A stretch of DNA of 26,816 nucleotides, taken from assembly GCA_019314185.1 (NCBI GenBank), contig JAFCZU010000044.1:1-26816 (forward strand), given 5' to 3'. The notes below the pieces were generated by a model that worked only from the letters and a program-made list of their open reading frames with translations, did not search any database and was not told the DNA's origin. Positions 7,894 to 15,264 of this stretch are shown one piece after another. The DNA comes from Deltaproteobacteria bacterium. Its GTDB lineage: Bacteria; Desulfobacterota; Desulfobacteria; Desulfobacterales; ETH-SRB1. A program made the position numbers and the translations under genes. The first letter of the stretch is position 1; the number at the start of each line of letters is the position of its first letter.

Positions 7894-8084
7894 TTACGTT
7901 TGTAAAAAGACTTTTTTGCCCCCGTACGATCTGCCGGACCTACGGGGCGGGTACGATTAACAGGATATCCAGGATAAAAAATAATTACGAAAGAAAGCAT
8001 GAAATGATTACATGTTTTGTCAAAAATTTACAAACTCAAAAAAATGAGTTTTATAATTCCATTACTTCGCAGACAGACAATTAA

Positions 8085-8158
8085 ATTTGAGGAGCGGAGC
8101 GGCATCATTATTCGACGCTCGACGTTCATCTTTTAATATATTCGATGTTCCTCTTTTC
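8085..8158. repeat. Dispersed palindromic repeat, copy 2 (right half only)
   Basis: It has the core GGAGCGGAGCGGCATCATTA followed by TTCGACGCTCGACGTTCATC and TTTT, then a second TTCGATGTTCCTCTTTT. This matches the right arm of copies 1 and 3; the left arm is absent. Confidence 0.7.
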
Positions 8159-8168
8159 TTTCATTACA

Positions 8169-8197
8169 TTGACTTTCACAGGACTGGTTGTTATAAT
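8169..8197 (+). promoter_or_regulatory. Strong sigma-70 type promoter for the RNB ribonuclease
   Basis: TTGACT at 8169-8174, an exact 17-base spacer, and TATAAT at 8192-8197. The start of transcription would fall at about 8203-8206, on or next to the ATG at 8206, so the mRNA would be leaderless or nearly so. There is also no Shine-Dalgarno sequence. Confidence 0.75.
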
Positions 8198-8205
8198 TTA
8201 GAGTT

Positions 8206-10257
8206 ATGAAACTTGGAAATATTATTGAATATATAGACCGCCAGAGGATAATATGCGCGGTTGTTATGGAAATTAAGAATAAGAAGTTGCGACTACTTAC
8301 GGAAAATGATCGGGAAATAAAACTTTCCCTGAGCAGGGTTTCACATAAATCCGGCATATGGCTTGATCCGTCTTTGAGCAGATACGAGCTGGTTACAGCT
8401 TTAAAGACAGCGGCAAAAAAGCGGAAAGATTTGGTTAACAGCGTGAATATCAGGGAACTATGGGATATATTACACTCAGAGCAGGAATGGGTTGATCTGG
8501 CTACCATGACCGAATTATGTTTCCCGGACAGTCCTGACGGCGATCACGAAGCGGCGGTTGTCAGGGCAATTTTTAATGACAGGCTCTATTTTAAGTTTGA
8601 CCATGATCGTTTTTCCCCGAATTCAGAAAAGCGGGTTGAACAAATCGCTTCCCATAGAAGGAAAGAGGCCAGAAGGAATCGGGTAATAGAAGAAGGCGGG
8701 ACATGGCTCAAAAGGGTCGTTCAAGATACAGGCTCTTTTTCGCCTGATTCCTTGTCTGGAGATCAATTAGAATATGTAAAAATATTAAAGTCATTTTATC
8801 TGTTTGAAAAGGAAAGTCTCCATTATGCTCTTGGCAAAGCAATGCTTGAAAAAGCAGGTATGAGAAATGGTAAAGATATTTTTCAGCTTTTCGTAAAGCT
8901 GGATGTGTGGAATAAAAATGAAAATATTGAGCTGTACAGATATAAGATTCCGATCACTTTTCCTGAAGAAGTAACGAAAAGGGCGGCAGAAATGGCGGAG
9001 TCGGAAGTCGGGGGGCAGAGCTTGCCCGCCGTCAGTCTGAAGGGGTCAGAGGCCGGAGCTTGTCCGCCGTCAGTGTGGCGGGGTCGAGAAGATTTGACCA
9101 TGCTTCCCGTTATTACTATAGACGGACAGTCGACCACGGATTTTGATGATGCTTTAAGCATTGAGGATAAGGGTGATCATTACAAGCTTGGTATTCATAT
9201 ATCCGATGTGGGTCATTTTATCAAAAAAGGGGATATTGTTGACCAGGAGGCTCTTTCTCGCGGTAGCTCAATATATATGATGGACCAGAAGATTCCCATG
9301 ATGCCACCTGGGCTTTCCGAAGATCTTTGCAGCTTGAAAGCCGGGGAGTTGCGTCCGGCTATCAGTATTATGGTGAAGATAAGTCAATTTTACGAAATAC
9401 TTGATTATGAAATTGTGCCGAGTATTATTAAGGTAAAACGGCAGCTCACCTATTATGATGTAAACACGGTTGCAGATGGAGACAAGGAGATCGTTATTCT
9501 TCATCATATAGCAAAAAACTTCCGTGAATACAGGTTGTCCCGTGGAGCTGTCCAGATAACGCTGCCTGAAATAAATATTCAAATGAATGAGAAGGGGGAA
9601 TTATCTGTAACCAGGATAAACAGGGAAAGCGCTGGAAGGATGCTTGTCGCGGAAACCATGATTATGGCAAACTGGCTGATGGCGCGTTTTCTGGCAAAAC
9701 ATGATGCACCGGCAATCTTCAGGTCTCAGCCAGAGCCACGGAAACGCCTTTATAAAAAAAATGAAGGAACCCTGTTTCAAAACTGGATGCAGCGAAGACT
9801 GCTCAGTCGCTTTATGTTAGGTTGTAAACCGGAACATCATTCAGGATTAGGGCTGGATGCCTATGTTACAGCGACTTCGCCTATCCGGAGATATTATGAT
9901 CTTGCAACTCAGCGGCAGATACGGGCAACTCTTGGCCTTGAGGAACTTTGTACTGTTGATGAAATAGAACGCACAACACAAATTCTTGCGCAGCCAATGA
10001 GCTGTGTGTTAAAGATGCAGTACAGCCGTCGCAGATACTGGCTGCTGAAATATCTTGAAAAAAGGGTTGGGCAAAAAAAGGAAGCAACTGTGCTCTGCAA
10101 ACTGAAAAACGGTTACCAGGTGCTTATTCCCGAATATATGCTGGAATGCGAACTGCCTTTGTCAAGTGGTATAGAGTTGAAGCCCGAAGATCTGATTCAA
10201 ATCAGATTGCAGCATGTAAATGCAAGAAAGGATGTTATTTCCGTATTTATGGGCTGA
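8206..10257 (+). CDS. RNB-domain exoribonuclease (RNase II/R family)
   Basis: 683 residues. The family degrades RNA 3' to 5', one nucleotide at a time, using Mg2+. The N-terminal part (1-250) is a long helical region with little cold-shock-domain character. The RNB signature TIDGQSTTDFDDALSIE (304-320) carries the metal-binding Asp cluster. LSRGSSIYMMDQKIPMMPPG and the later VTATSPIRRYYDLATQRQI are also family hallmarks. The tail (630-683) is a short S1-like barrel. Residues about 267-295 (EVGGQSLPAV...WRGRED) are a low-complexity insert encoded by a 38-base tandem repeat. The TGA stop is the first triplet of a MITE at 10255. ATG 8206 is the only sensible start; it has no ribosome binding site and coincides with the predicted transcription start. 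Whether it is RNase R-like or II-like is open. Confidence 0.9.
   Translation: MKLGNIIEYIDRQRIICAVVMEIKNKKLRLLTENDREIKLSLSRVSHKSGIWLDPSLSRYELVTALKTAAKKRKDLVNSVNIRELWDILHSEQEWVDLATMTELCFPDSPDGDHEAAVVRAIFNDRLYFKFDHDRFSPNSEKRVEQIASHRRKEARRNRVIEEGGTWLKRVVQDTGSFSPDSLSGDQLEYVKILKSFYLFEKESLHYALGKAMLEKAGMRNGKDIFQLFVKLDVWNKNENIELYRYKIPITFPEEVTKRAAEMAESEVGGQSLPAVSLKGSEAGACPPSVWRGREDLTMLPVITIDGQSTTDFDDALSIEDKGDHYKLGIHISDVGHFIKKGDIVDQEALSRGSSIYMMDQKIPMMPPGLSEDLCSLKAGELRPAISIMVKISQFYEILDYEIVPSIIKVKRQLTYYDVNTVADGDKEIVILHHIAKNFREYRLSRGAVQITLPEINIQMNEKGELSVTRINRESAGRMLVAETMIMANWLMARFLAKHDAPAIFRSQPEPRKRLYKKNEGTLFQNWMQRRLLSRFMLGCKPEHHSGLGLDAYVTATSPIRRYYDLATQRQIRATLGLEELCTVDEIERTTQILAQPMSCVLKMQYSRRRYWLLKYLEKRVGQKKEATVLCKLKNGYQVLIPEYMLECELPLSSGIELKPEDLIQIRLQHVNARKDVISVFMG
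9008..9083 (+). repeat. Two-copy 38-base GC-rich tandem repeat inside the RNB gene
   Basis: GAGCTTGCCCGCCGTCAGT at 9018-9036 recurs as GAGCTTGTCCGCCGTCAGT at 9056-9074 (18 of 19 identical, period 38). The GGGGTC that follows repeats as well. The patch is much richer in GC than the gene around it and encodes a Gly/Ser/Pro-rich linker just ahead of the catalytic RNB motif. Confidence 0.75.
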
Positions 10258-10398
10258 GACCTTTGCAAAACGCCCCCTTTTGTCCGATTACTGCGCCAGG
10301 CTCAAATTTCAATCCTCGAAATATTCAATATATTCCTCCAGTTGAAATTTGAGACTTCCTTGTACTCGAACAAAATTGAACATTTTTCAAAGGTCTCA
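10255..10398. mobile_element. MITE-like element with 16-base terminal inverted repeats
   Basis: The left end TGAGACCTTTGCAAAA (10255-10270) and right end TTTTTCAAAGGTCTCA (10383-10398) are inverted copies with one mismatch. Inside, CTCAAATTTCAA (10301-10312) and TTGAAATTTGAG (10342-10353) are a perfect second inverted pair. The element is 144 bases with no coding capacity. The first three bases are the stop codon of the upstream ribonuclease gene. No clear target-site duplication was seen. Confidence 0.8.
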
Positions 10399-10460
10399 AG
10401 CTAAGGGATTTAAAAGAATTGCGATTCCTGCAGATTACAATCCAATATCAAGGATGCTGT

Positions 10461-10568
10461 AAACATCGAACATCCAACGTCCAACGTCGAATTTTGAATA
10501 AGGAATTTTGCTAATTAAAAATAATTTGAAGAGCGGAGCGACATCATTATTCGATGTTTATCTTTTAA
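10461..10568. repeat. Dispersed palindromic repeat, copy 3
   Basis: The left arm AACATCGAACATCCAACGTC runs on to AACGTCGAATTTTGAATAAG. The core is GAGCGGAGCGACATCATTAT and the right arm TTCGATGTTTATCTTTT. It is nearly identical to copy 1 in the left arm. It lies between the convergent ribonuclease and thiN genes. The rest of 10399-10662 shows no other gene or clear terminator. Confidence 0.75.
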
Positions 10569-10662
10569 CATTGTGTGATCATTTAAAATCATTTCCCTGC
10601 ACTGTTTTGTAGGGACTACCTAAAGTCGCTCTTACTTGGCAAGCTGTTATTAAGAACGCAAC

Positions 10663-11307
10663 TCACTTAATATGCGTATGAACGCATAGCAACAGCCCAT
10701 TTTTTAGATATATTGTAGCTGTATTTTCAACCATCACATTACTGATTCCGCGGGTGGAACCGAGCTGCAATGTGCTGTTTTTTAGCGGATATTCCAGACC
10801 ACTCAGAGTTACGCCTTTGACTTTCTGATCAAGAGCTGTAAGTGAAAGGATATCTCCCTTTTTTCCATTCAAGGTAAACTCTTCACCACTACGCAAAAGT
10901 GTGATTTCCTGATTTTCTTCAATAAATTTAAGCTTTACGCCAGAAAACTTCGGTAATGTCAGCAGCAGAATGTTGGCTATAGACATATCCCATCGTGCGC
11001 CCAGCGCCCCAAATACGATAATTCCATCAGCTCCCCTGTCAACCGCTAGTTCAAGAGCCAGTTCCAGATCGGTTTGATCTTTGCGAGCAGGGTATTGGAT
11101 GATTTCGACGCCTGAACTCTGCAATTTATTTAATTCATCAGGATCAAGTGAATCAAAATCTCCTGCAATTACAGAAGGTGTTATCCCCATTGCCTCGCAG
11201 TGATGTGCCCCGCCGTCAGCGGCAATAAGCAGATCGTCAGGCATAATAACAGCTTCTGGTTCAGGAAGATGCTTTATAATGCCATTTGCAAATATAACTG
11301 CGCGCAT
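10663..11307 (-). CDS. thiN: Thiamine pyrophosphokinase
   Basis: 214 residues, normal length. The enzyme transfers pyrophosphate from ATP to thiamine to give thiamine diphosphate, the cofactor needed by enzymes such as IorA at the left of this window. Family motifs are in order: ADGGAHH (30-36), AGDFDSLDP (48-56), YPARKDQTDLELALELA (72-88) and FGALGARWDM (99-108), with a C-terminal beta domain containing GSTRGISNVM, the thiamine-binding SxGxSN-like motif. The ATG at 11307 has GGGGAAAA about 4 bases upstream. It lies downstream of pepA on the same strand with a gap of 151 bases, so co-transcription is possible. Confident assignment. Confidence 0.92.
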   Translation of the reverse strand: MRAVIFANGIIKHLPEPEAVIMPDDLLIAADGGAHHCEAMGITPSVIAGDFDSLDPDELNKLQSSGVEIIQYPARKDQTDLELALELAVDRGADGIIVFGALGARWDMSIANILLLTLPKFSGVKLKFIEENQEITLLRSGEEFTLNGKKGDILSLTALDQKVKGVTLSGLEYPLKNSTLQLGSTRGISNVMVENTATIYLKNGLLLCVHTHIK

Positions 11308-11458
11308 AAATTTTCCCCGTTCGTCAAGTTATTAGCCACAGACCTACACGAACAAACACGGACTTTCAGATTGTAATTATATTGTTTTCTGCATTTTGAA
11401 TATCGAACAAGAAATGTCGAAATGTAAGCAAATAATCGTGAACTGTAAACGGTTATTT

Positions 11459-12928
11459 TTATAACTTATCAAGCAAATCACAAAACAGTCGCACACCAAA
11501 ACCGGTGCCGCCTGCTCCGCAGTATTCGTGCTCCTTTTTGATGGAAGCCGGTCCGGCAATATCAATGTGAGCCCATCTCGTATCTCCGACAAACTCCGAC
11601 AGAAAAAGAGCGGCTGTAATAGCGCCGCCCCAGCGTGAGCTGCTTATATTTTTTATGTCGGCCAGATCGCTCTTGAGAAGCTCTTTATAATCATCGGGCA
11701 TGGGCAGATTCCAGCAGCGTTCATGAATTTTTTTGCCGGATAATTCTATAGTTTTTGCCAGCTTATCATCAAAAGAAAGTACTCCAGCAATTTTTTCTCC
11801 TAATGCTACAACGCATGCTCCGGTTAGTGTCGCTATATCAATAACAGTATGCGGTTTATATTTTTTAATACAAAAGGAGAGAGCATCTATTAATATGAGT
11901 CTGCCTTCAGCATCTGTGTTGCCTATTTCAACCGTTTTGCCATCATAGCTTTTTACGATATCTCCGGGACGGCATGCGCTGCCTGACGGCATATTTTCAA
12001 CAATCGGGATTATACCGATGACTTTAATTTTTGGTTTGAGTTTCGCAATCGTAATAAGGGTGGCCGCGACTGCTGCGCCGCCAGACATATCTATCTTCAT
12101 GTCTTCGAGAGAACCGGTGGGTTTTAAATTTATGCCTCCGGAATCAAAAGTAACGCCCTTGCCTACAAGAGCTACGGTCTTTTTGGAGCCTTTTGGGCTG
12201 TATTCCAGAACAATCATTCTTGCATTGCTGTTACTGCCTGCCCCAACAGCAAGCATTGCTCCAAACTTTTTCTCTTTCAACTCTTTTTCATCAAGCACGC
12301 TTACTTTAAGTTTTTCTTTTTCAGCTAAAGTTACAATCGATTTTGCAAACTGTTCTGGTTTTTTATCATTGGACGGGGTGCTGACCCACTCTCTTGCCAG
12401 GATGGTTCCCGTACAAACAGTTGAGACATGTGTCGATAATCTCCCGTATTCTTTTACCATATCAGTTTTTACAAGCAGGTTAATCTTTTTTAATGGTTTA
12501 ATCTTTTTTTCTTTTTTATATTTATTAAAAACATGATTTCCAAGAAATGCCCCTTCCATCATGGCTTCTAACGCTGATGCAATATCAGTTGTTATATTTT
12601 TGCCGCATGGAAAAGTTAAAAGAACTTCAGAAAGATTTATTTTCATGCATTTTTTTACCGCTTTGCCCGCAAATGCTCGCAGCGCTTCAGGATCGATCTT
12701 TTCCAGCTTGCCGAGTCCTATCAATACGACTCTCTTTGCTTTTACTTCTTCAAGATCATAAAAAATTACTTCATCATCCTTTTTGCCTGTAAACTCCTTT
12801 AGCTGCAAGGCTTTATCGATAAGCAAAGATATTGCAGGATTGTCATGAATTCTTTTGTCTTCACAAACAGGTATAATCAATGTTTCTATTTTTACTTTTT
12901 TTAGATTAACAGATATCAGCTTAAGCAT
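11459..12928 (-). CDS. pepA: Leucyl aminopeptidase, M17 family
   Basis: 489 residues, typical length. A cytoplasmic two-metal aminopeptidase that removes N-terminal residues from peptides; some PepA proteins also bind DNA. The N-terminal macro-like domain spans about 1-165 and the catalytic domain about 170-489. Metal and active-site motifs are VGKGVTFDSGG (Lys257, Asp262), KIDMSGG (Asp280) and the invariant NTDAEGRL (337-344), followed by IDIATLTGACVVALG and WAHIDIAGPA. All expected ligands are present, so the enzyme should be active. The ATG at 12928 has AAGGAAG about 5 bases upstream. The N-terminal third is Lys-rich, a family-neutral feature. Confidence 0.95.
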   Translation of the reverse strand: MLKLISVNLKKVKIETLIIPVCEDKRIHDNPAISLLIDKALQLKEFTGKKDDEVIFYDLEEVKAKRVVLIGLGKLEKIDPEALRAFAGKAVKKCMKINLSEVLLTFPCGKNITTDIASALEAMMEGAFLGNHVFNKYKKEKKIKPLKKINLLVKTDMVKEYGRLSTHVSTVCTGTILAREWVSTPSNDKKPEQFAKSIVTLAEKEKLKVSVLDEKELKEKKFGAMLAVGAGSNSNARMIVLEYSPKGSKKTVALVGKGVTFDSGGINLKPTGSLEDMKIDMSGGAAVAATLITIAKLKPKIKVIGIIPIVENMPSGSACRPGDIVKSYDGKTVEIGNTDAEGRLILIDALSFCIKKYKPHTVIDIATLTGACVVALGEKIAGVLSFDDKLAKTIELSGKKIHERCWNLPMPDDYKELLKSDLADIKNISSSRWGGAITAALFLSEFVGDTRWAHIDIAGPASIKKEHEYCGAGGTGFGVRLFCDLLDKL

Positions 12929-12982
12929 ATTTCTTCCTTTTTTTGATGGTGAATCAAGACGTAAGAGATTTTATTGTTAATC

Positions 12983-13049
12983 ACTACGAAGAACACAAAG
13001 AACATGAAGGACTTTTCTTTATCTTCACGTCTTTCGTGTTCTTTGTGGT
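12983..13049. repeat. Inverted repeat, hairpin between signalling genes and pepA
   Basis: ACTACGAAGAACACAAAGAA (from 12983) and, inverted, CTTTCGTGTTCTTTGTGGT (13031-13049) form a stem of about 25 base pairs with mismatches. It lies downstream of the hybrid kinase gene (-) and upstream of pepA (-). The flank AAAAAAA at 13050-13056 is a T-tract only for leftward-entering transcripts on the wrong side, so a terminator role for the kinase gene is unsure. Confidence 0.6.
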
Positions 13050-13153
13050 AAAAAAATATTACTGCGAACAATTTAGTGTTTTCTTAAAAAAATAATATTG
13101 ATTGAGAGGTTATACAAAATCAGGAGGGAGTGTTTTTATTTCCAAAAGAGTTT

Positions 13154-15100
13154 TCAATTGTCAAGTACTTTTCTAACTGTTCTGGAAAGTTGTAACATAT
13201 TAAATGGTTTTTGAATAAATCCATCACAATCACAACTCATTATTTTACTAGCCTGGTCGTCGATACTATATCCACTGGAAAGTAAAACCTTTATATCCGG
13301 TTTTATTTCCTTAAGAACACTATATACATGACTCCCTGTAAGATCCGGCATAATCATGTCCAACATAACCAAATCAATTTTATCCTTGTTTTTTTTAAAA
13401 ATTTCCAAGGCCTCTTTTCCACCCACAGCGGAAAAAACATTATAGCTCATATTATCGAGCATTTCCCGGGAAACATCAATAATTATTTTCTCATCATCAA
13501 CTATCAAAATCGTTTCGGTTCCATGTAGAATTTCATTTTCTGTATCATCTGGGAGTTGACTGATAATTTGTGTTTTTACAGCCGGCAGGTAAAAATTAAA
13601 TGTCGTCCCCTTGCCTTTTTTGCTGTTAACATTGATTAATCCGCCATGGTTTTTTATAATACCATAAGCCGAAGCAAGCCCAAGCCCTGTTCCCCTGCCC
13701 AACTTTTTGGTTGTAAAAAATGGCTCAAAGATATGCTGCCGGGTCTCTTTATTCATACCAATTCCTGTGTCGGTTACAGAAACCATAACAAACTTACCTG
13801 GTTTTATTCCATAATGCATTACATCATCATCATTTAAGCTGATATTTTTCGTCTCAATAAATATGTCCCCACCTTCCGGCATGGCATGCCAGGCATTCAC
13901 AAAAAGATTTAACAAAACCTGTTCTATTTGAGACCGGTCTATTTCAACTGCAAAAACATTTTTCTGAAACGTTGTGTGAATCCTGCTTTCCTTTTTTGTA
14001 CGCCCAAACATATCAGAGCATTTTTCTATGAGTTCGTTAATATCGGTAGACTTAATCTCGTATTTACCACCCATGGCAAAACCTAAAAGTTGTTTGGTAA
14101 GATCCGCTCCCCTTTTAGCAATATCTTCTATGTCTTTGAAGTGCTTATACTGGGGATGGTTTAAACCAATATCATGATTTATCAAAGAAATCCGACCCAT
14201 GATTCCCATAAGCAAGTTATTAAAATCATGAGCAATACCGCCTGCCAGGGTCCCTATAGCCTCCATCTTCTGAGACTGCAGCAGTTGTGCCTCAAGACGT
14301 TTTCTATCGCCTATATCTCTTGCCACACCATAAGTCCCCAGAAATTTTTTGTTGGTCTCATCTGCAGATTTATCATAAATACCCATGGAGTTTAATTCCA
14401 CAACCAAACATTTTTCCGGGTCATGACCATTGTTAGCCGGCTTTAGTCTTAATTCAAGGCCGGAAGTAGCACGAGAGCCTGTTCTTCTTTCATTAAAGTG
14501 GTGTTTTGCTTTATCTATATCATCTTCAAATAAAAGATGTGTATAGTGTTTGTTCAAAAGCTGTTTTGCATCGCATTCAAGTAAAGATTCGACAGTGCCA
14601 TTTATAAACGTAATATCTCCTTCAGGATTAAGAATGTAAATTATATCCGGTGATGCATTAACGAGATATCGATATCGCTGCTGTGTTACTTCCAATTTTC
14701 CGTTGACAATCTTATTTTCTTTTTTTAATTGAATCTGATTAATTGTATTTTTTACTCTTGCCAGAAGTTCTTCAAAATCAAAGGGCTTTTTAAGATAATC
14801 GTAAGCTCCCTTTTTCACGCATTCTACGGCTGAGTCAATACTTGCATGCCCGGTCATAACTATAACCATGGTATCTAAATGTTGACCTCTTATATAATCC
14901 ATAACCTGGTTGCCATCTACTTCAGGCATCATCATATCAAGAAGAACCATATCGTAACTATTTCTGTCCAAACATTCTATTGCTTCTCTACCATTGCAAC
15001 CGGTTTGTATATTATAACCTTCGTTACTTAACAAAATACTCAAGCTATCCCGCATTCGTGCTTCATCATCTACTACTAAGATTTTGGGCGCACACGACAT
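13154..15100 (-). CDS. Hybrid sensor histidine kinase, REC-PAS-HisKA-HATPase-REC
   Basis: 648 residues from ATG 15100. This start is chosen because GGAGGTAATT ends just before it; 31 further upstream codons look unlike protein and lie in a repeat. Domains: receiver 1 (about 5-120) with phospho-acceptor Asp in [15 protein letters not shown] and conserved Lys in YLKKPFD; PAS (about 140-260); HisKA with H-box [20 protein letters not shown]; HATPase with N-box [10 protein letters not shown] and [18 protein letters not shown]; receiver 2 with Asp in [14 protein letters not shown]. All phospho-relay residues are intact. There are no membrane segments, so it is cytoplasmic. A second gene for an HDOD-GAF-histidine kinase lies 164 bases upstream on the same strand, suggesting a joint phospho-relay. 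The input signal is unknown. Confidence 0.92.
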   Translation of the reverse strand: MSCAPKILVVDDEARMRDSLSILLSNEGYNIQTGCNGREAIECLDRNSYDMVLLDMMMPEVDGNQVMDYIRGQHLDTMVIVMTGHASIDSAVECVKKGAYDYLKKPFDFEELLARVKNTINQIQLKKENKIVNGKLEVTQQRYRYLVNASPDIIYILNPEGDITFINGTVESLLECDAKQLLNKHYTHLLFEDDIDKAKHHFNERRTGSRATSGLELRLKPANNGHDPEKCLVVELNSMGIYDKSADETNKKFLGTYGVARDIGDRKRLEAQLLQSQKMEAIGTLAGGIAHDFNNLLMGIMGRISLINHDIGLNHPQYKHFKDIEDIAKRGADLTKQLLGFAMGGKYEIKSTDINELIEKCSDMFGRTKKESRIHTTFQKNVFAVEIDRSQIEQVLLNLFVNAWHAMPEGGDIFIETKNISLNDDDVMHYGIKPGKFVMVSVTDTGIGMNKETRQHIFEPFFTTKKLGRGTGLGLASAYGIIKNHGGLINVNSKKGKGTTFNFYLPAVKTQIISQLPDDTENEILHGTETILIVDDEKIIIDVSREMLDNMSYNVFSAVGGKEALEIFKKNKDKIDLVMLDMIMPDLTGSHVYSVLKEIKPDIKVLLSSGYSIDDQASKIMSCDCDGFIQKPFNMLQLSRTVRKVLDN

Positions 15101-15122
15101 AATTACCTCCACATGGAACTTA

Positions 15123-15202
15123 GGGACTTCGTCCCAATTGGTCGAGTCGTTGAGTAGTCGAGTCGTTAACCACCTGACCATTTTCCCGCTCAATTACTCG
15201 AC
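15123..15202. repeat. Leader hairpin and inverted repeat ahead of the hybrid kinase
   Basis: GGGAC-TTC-GTCCC (15123-15135) is a perfect 5-bp hairpin just upstream of the ribosome binding site. Next to it, GTCGAGTCGTTGAG (15141-15154) and CTCAATTACTCGAC (15189-15202) are inverted with 12 of 14 matches, and GTCGAGTCGTT repeats directly at 15157-15167. Confidence 0.6.
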
Positions 15203-15264
15203 TAAAGTCGAAGGAATTTCAATGTGTTGTAGAAATTCCGAGACGTAAATTCAAGTTATACCTG

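Larger units (their letters stand above)
7894..8205. other. Divergent intergenic region
   Basis: About 310 bases between the ABC operon (-) and the RNB ribonuclease (+). It holds a half-copy of the palindromic repeat (8085-8158) and the ribonuclease promoter (8169-8197). A short GC-rich inverted patch, CCCCGTACGAT...TACGGGGCGGGTACGA, lies at about 7920-7953. No clear promoter for the ABC genes was seen. Confidence 0.5.

Noticed and set aside
10146..10352. Open frame across the RNB gene end and the MITE
   Set aside because: It is an out-of-frame reading of the ribonuclease tail followed by non-coding repeat sequence.
10399..10428. Target-site duplication flanking the 10255-10398 MITE
   Set aside because: The flanks (GGGC before, AGCT after) do not give a convincing direct repeat.
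12018..12536. 172-codon plus-strand frame inside pepA
   Set aside because: It is antisense to a complete, motif-rich pepA and is low-complexity Ser/Leu/Phe text typical of shadows.
15101..15193. 31-residue extension of the hybrid kinase
   Set aside because: The strong GGAGGTAATT sits before ATG 15100, and the extension is written by leader repeats.
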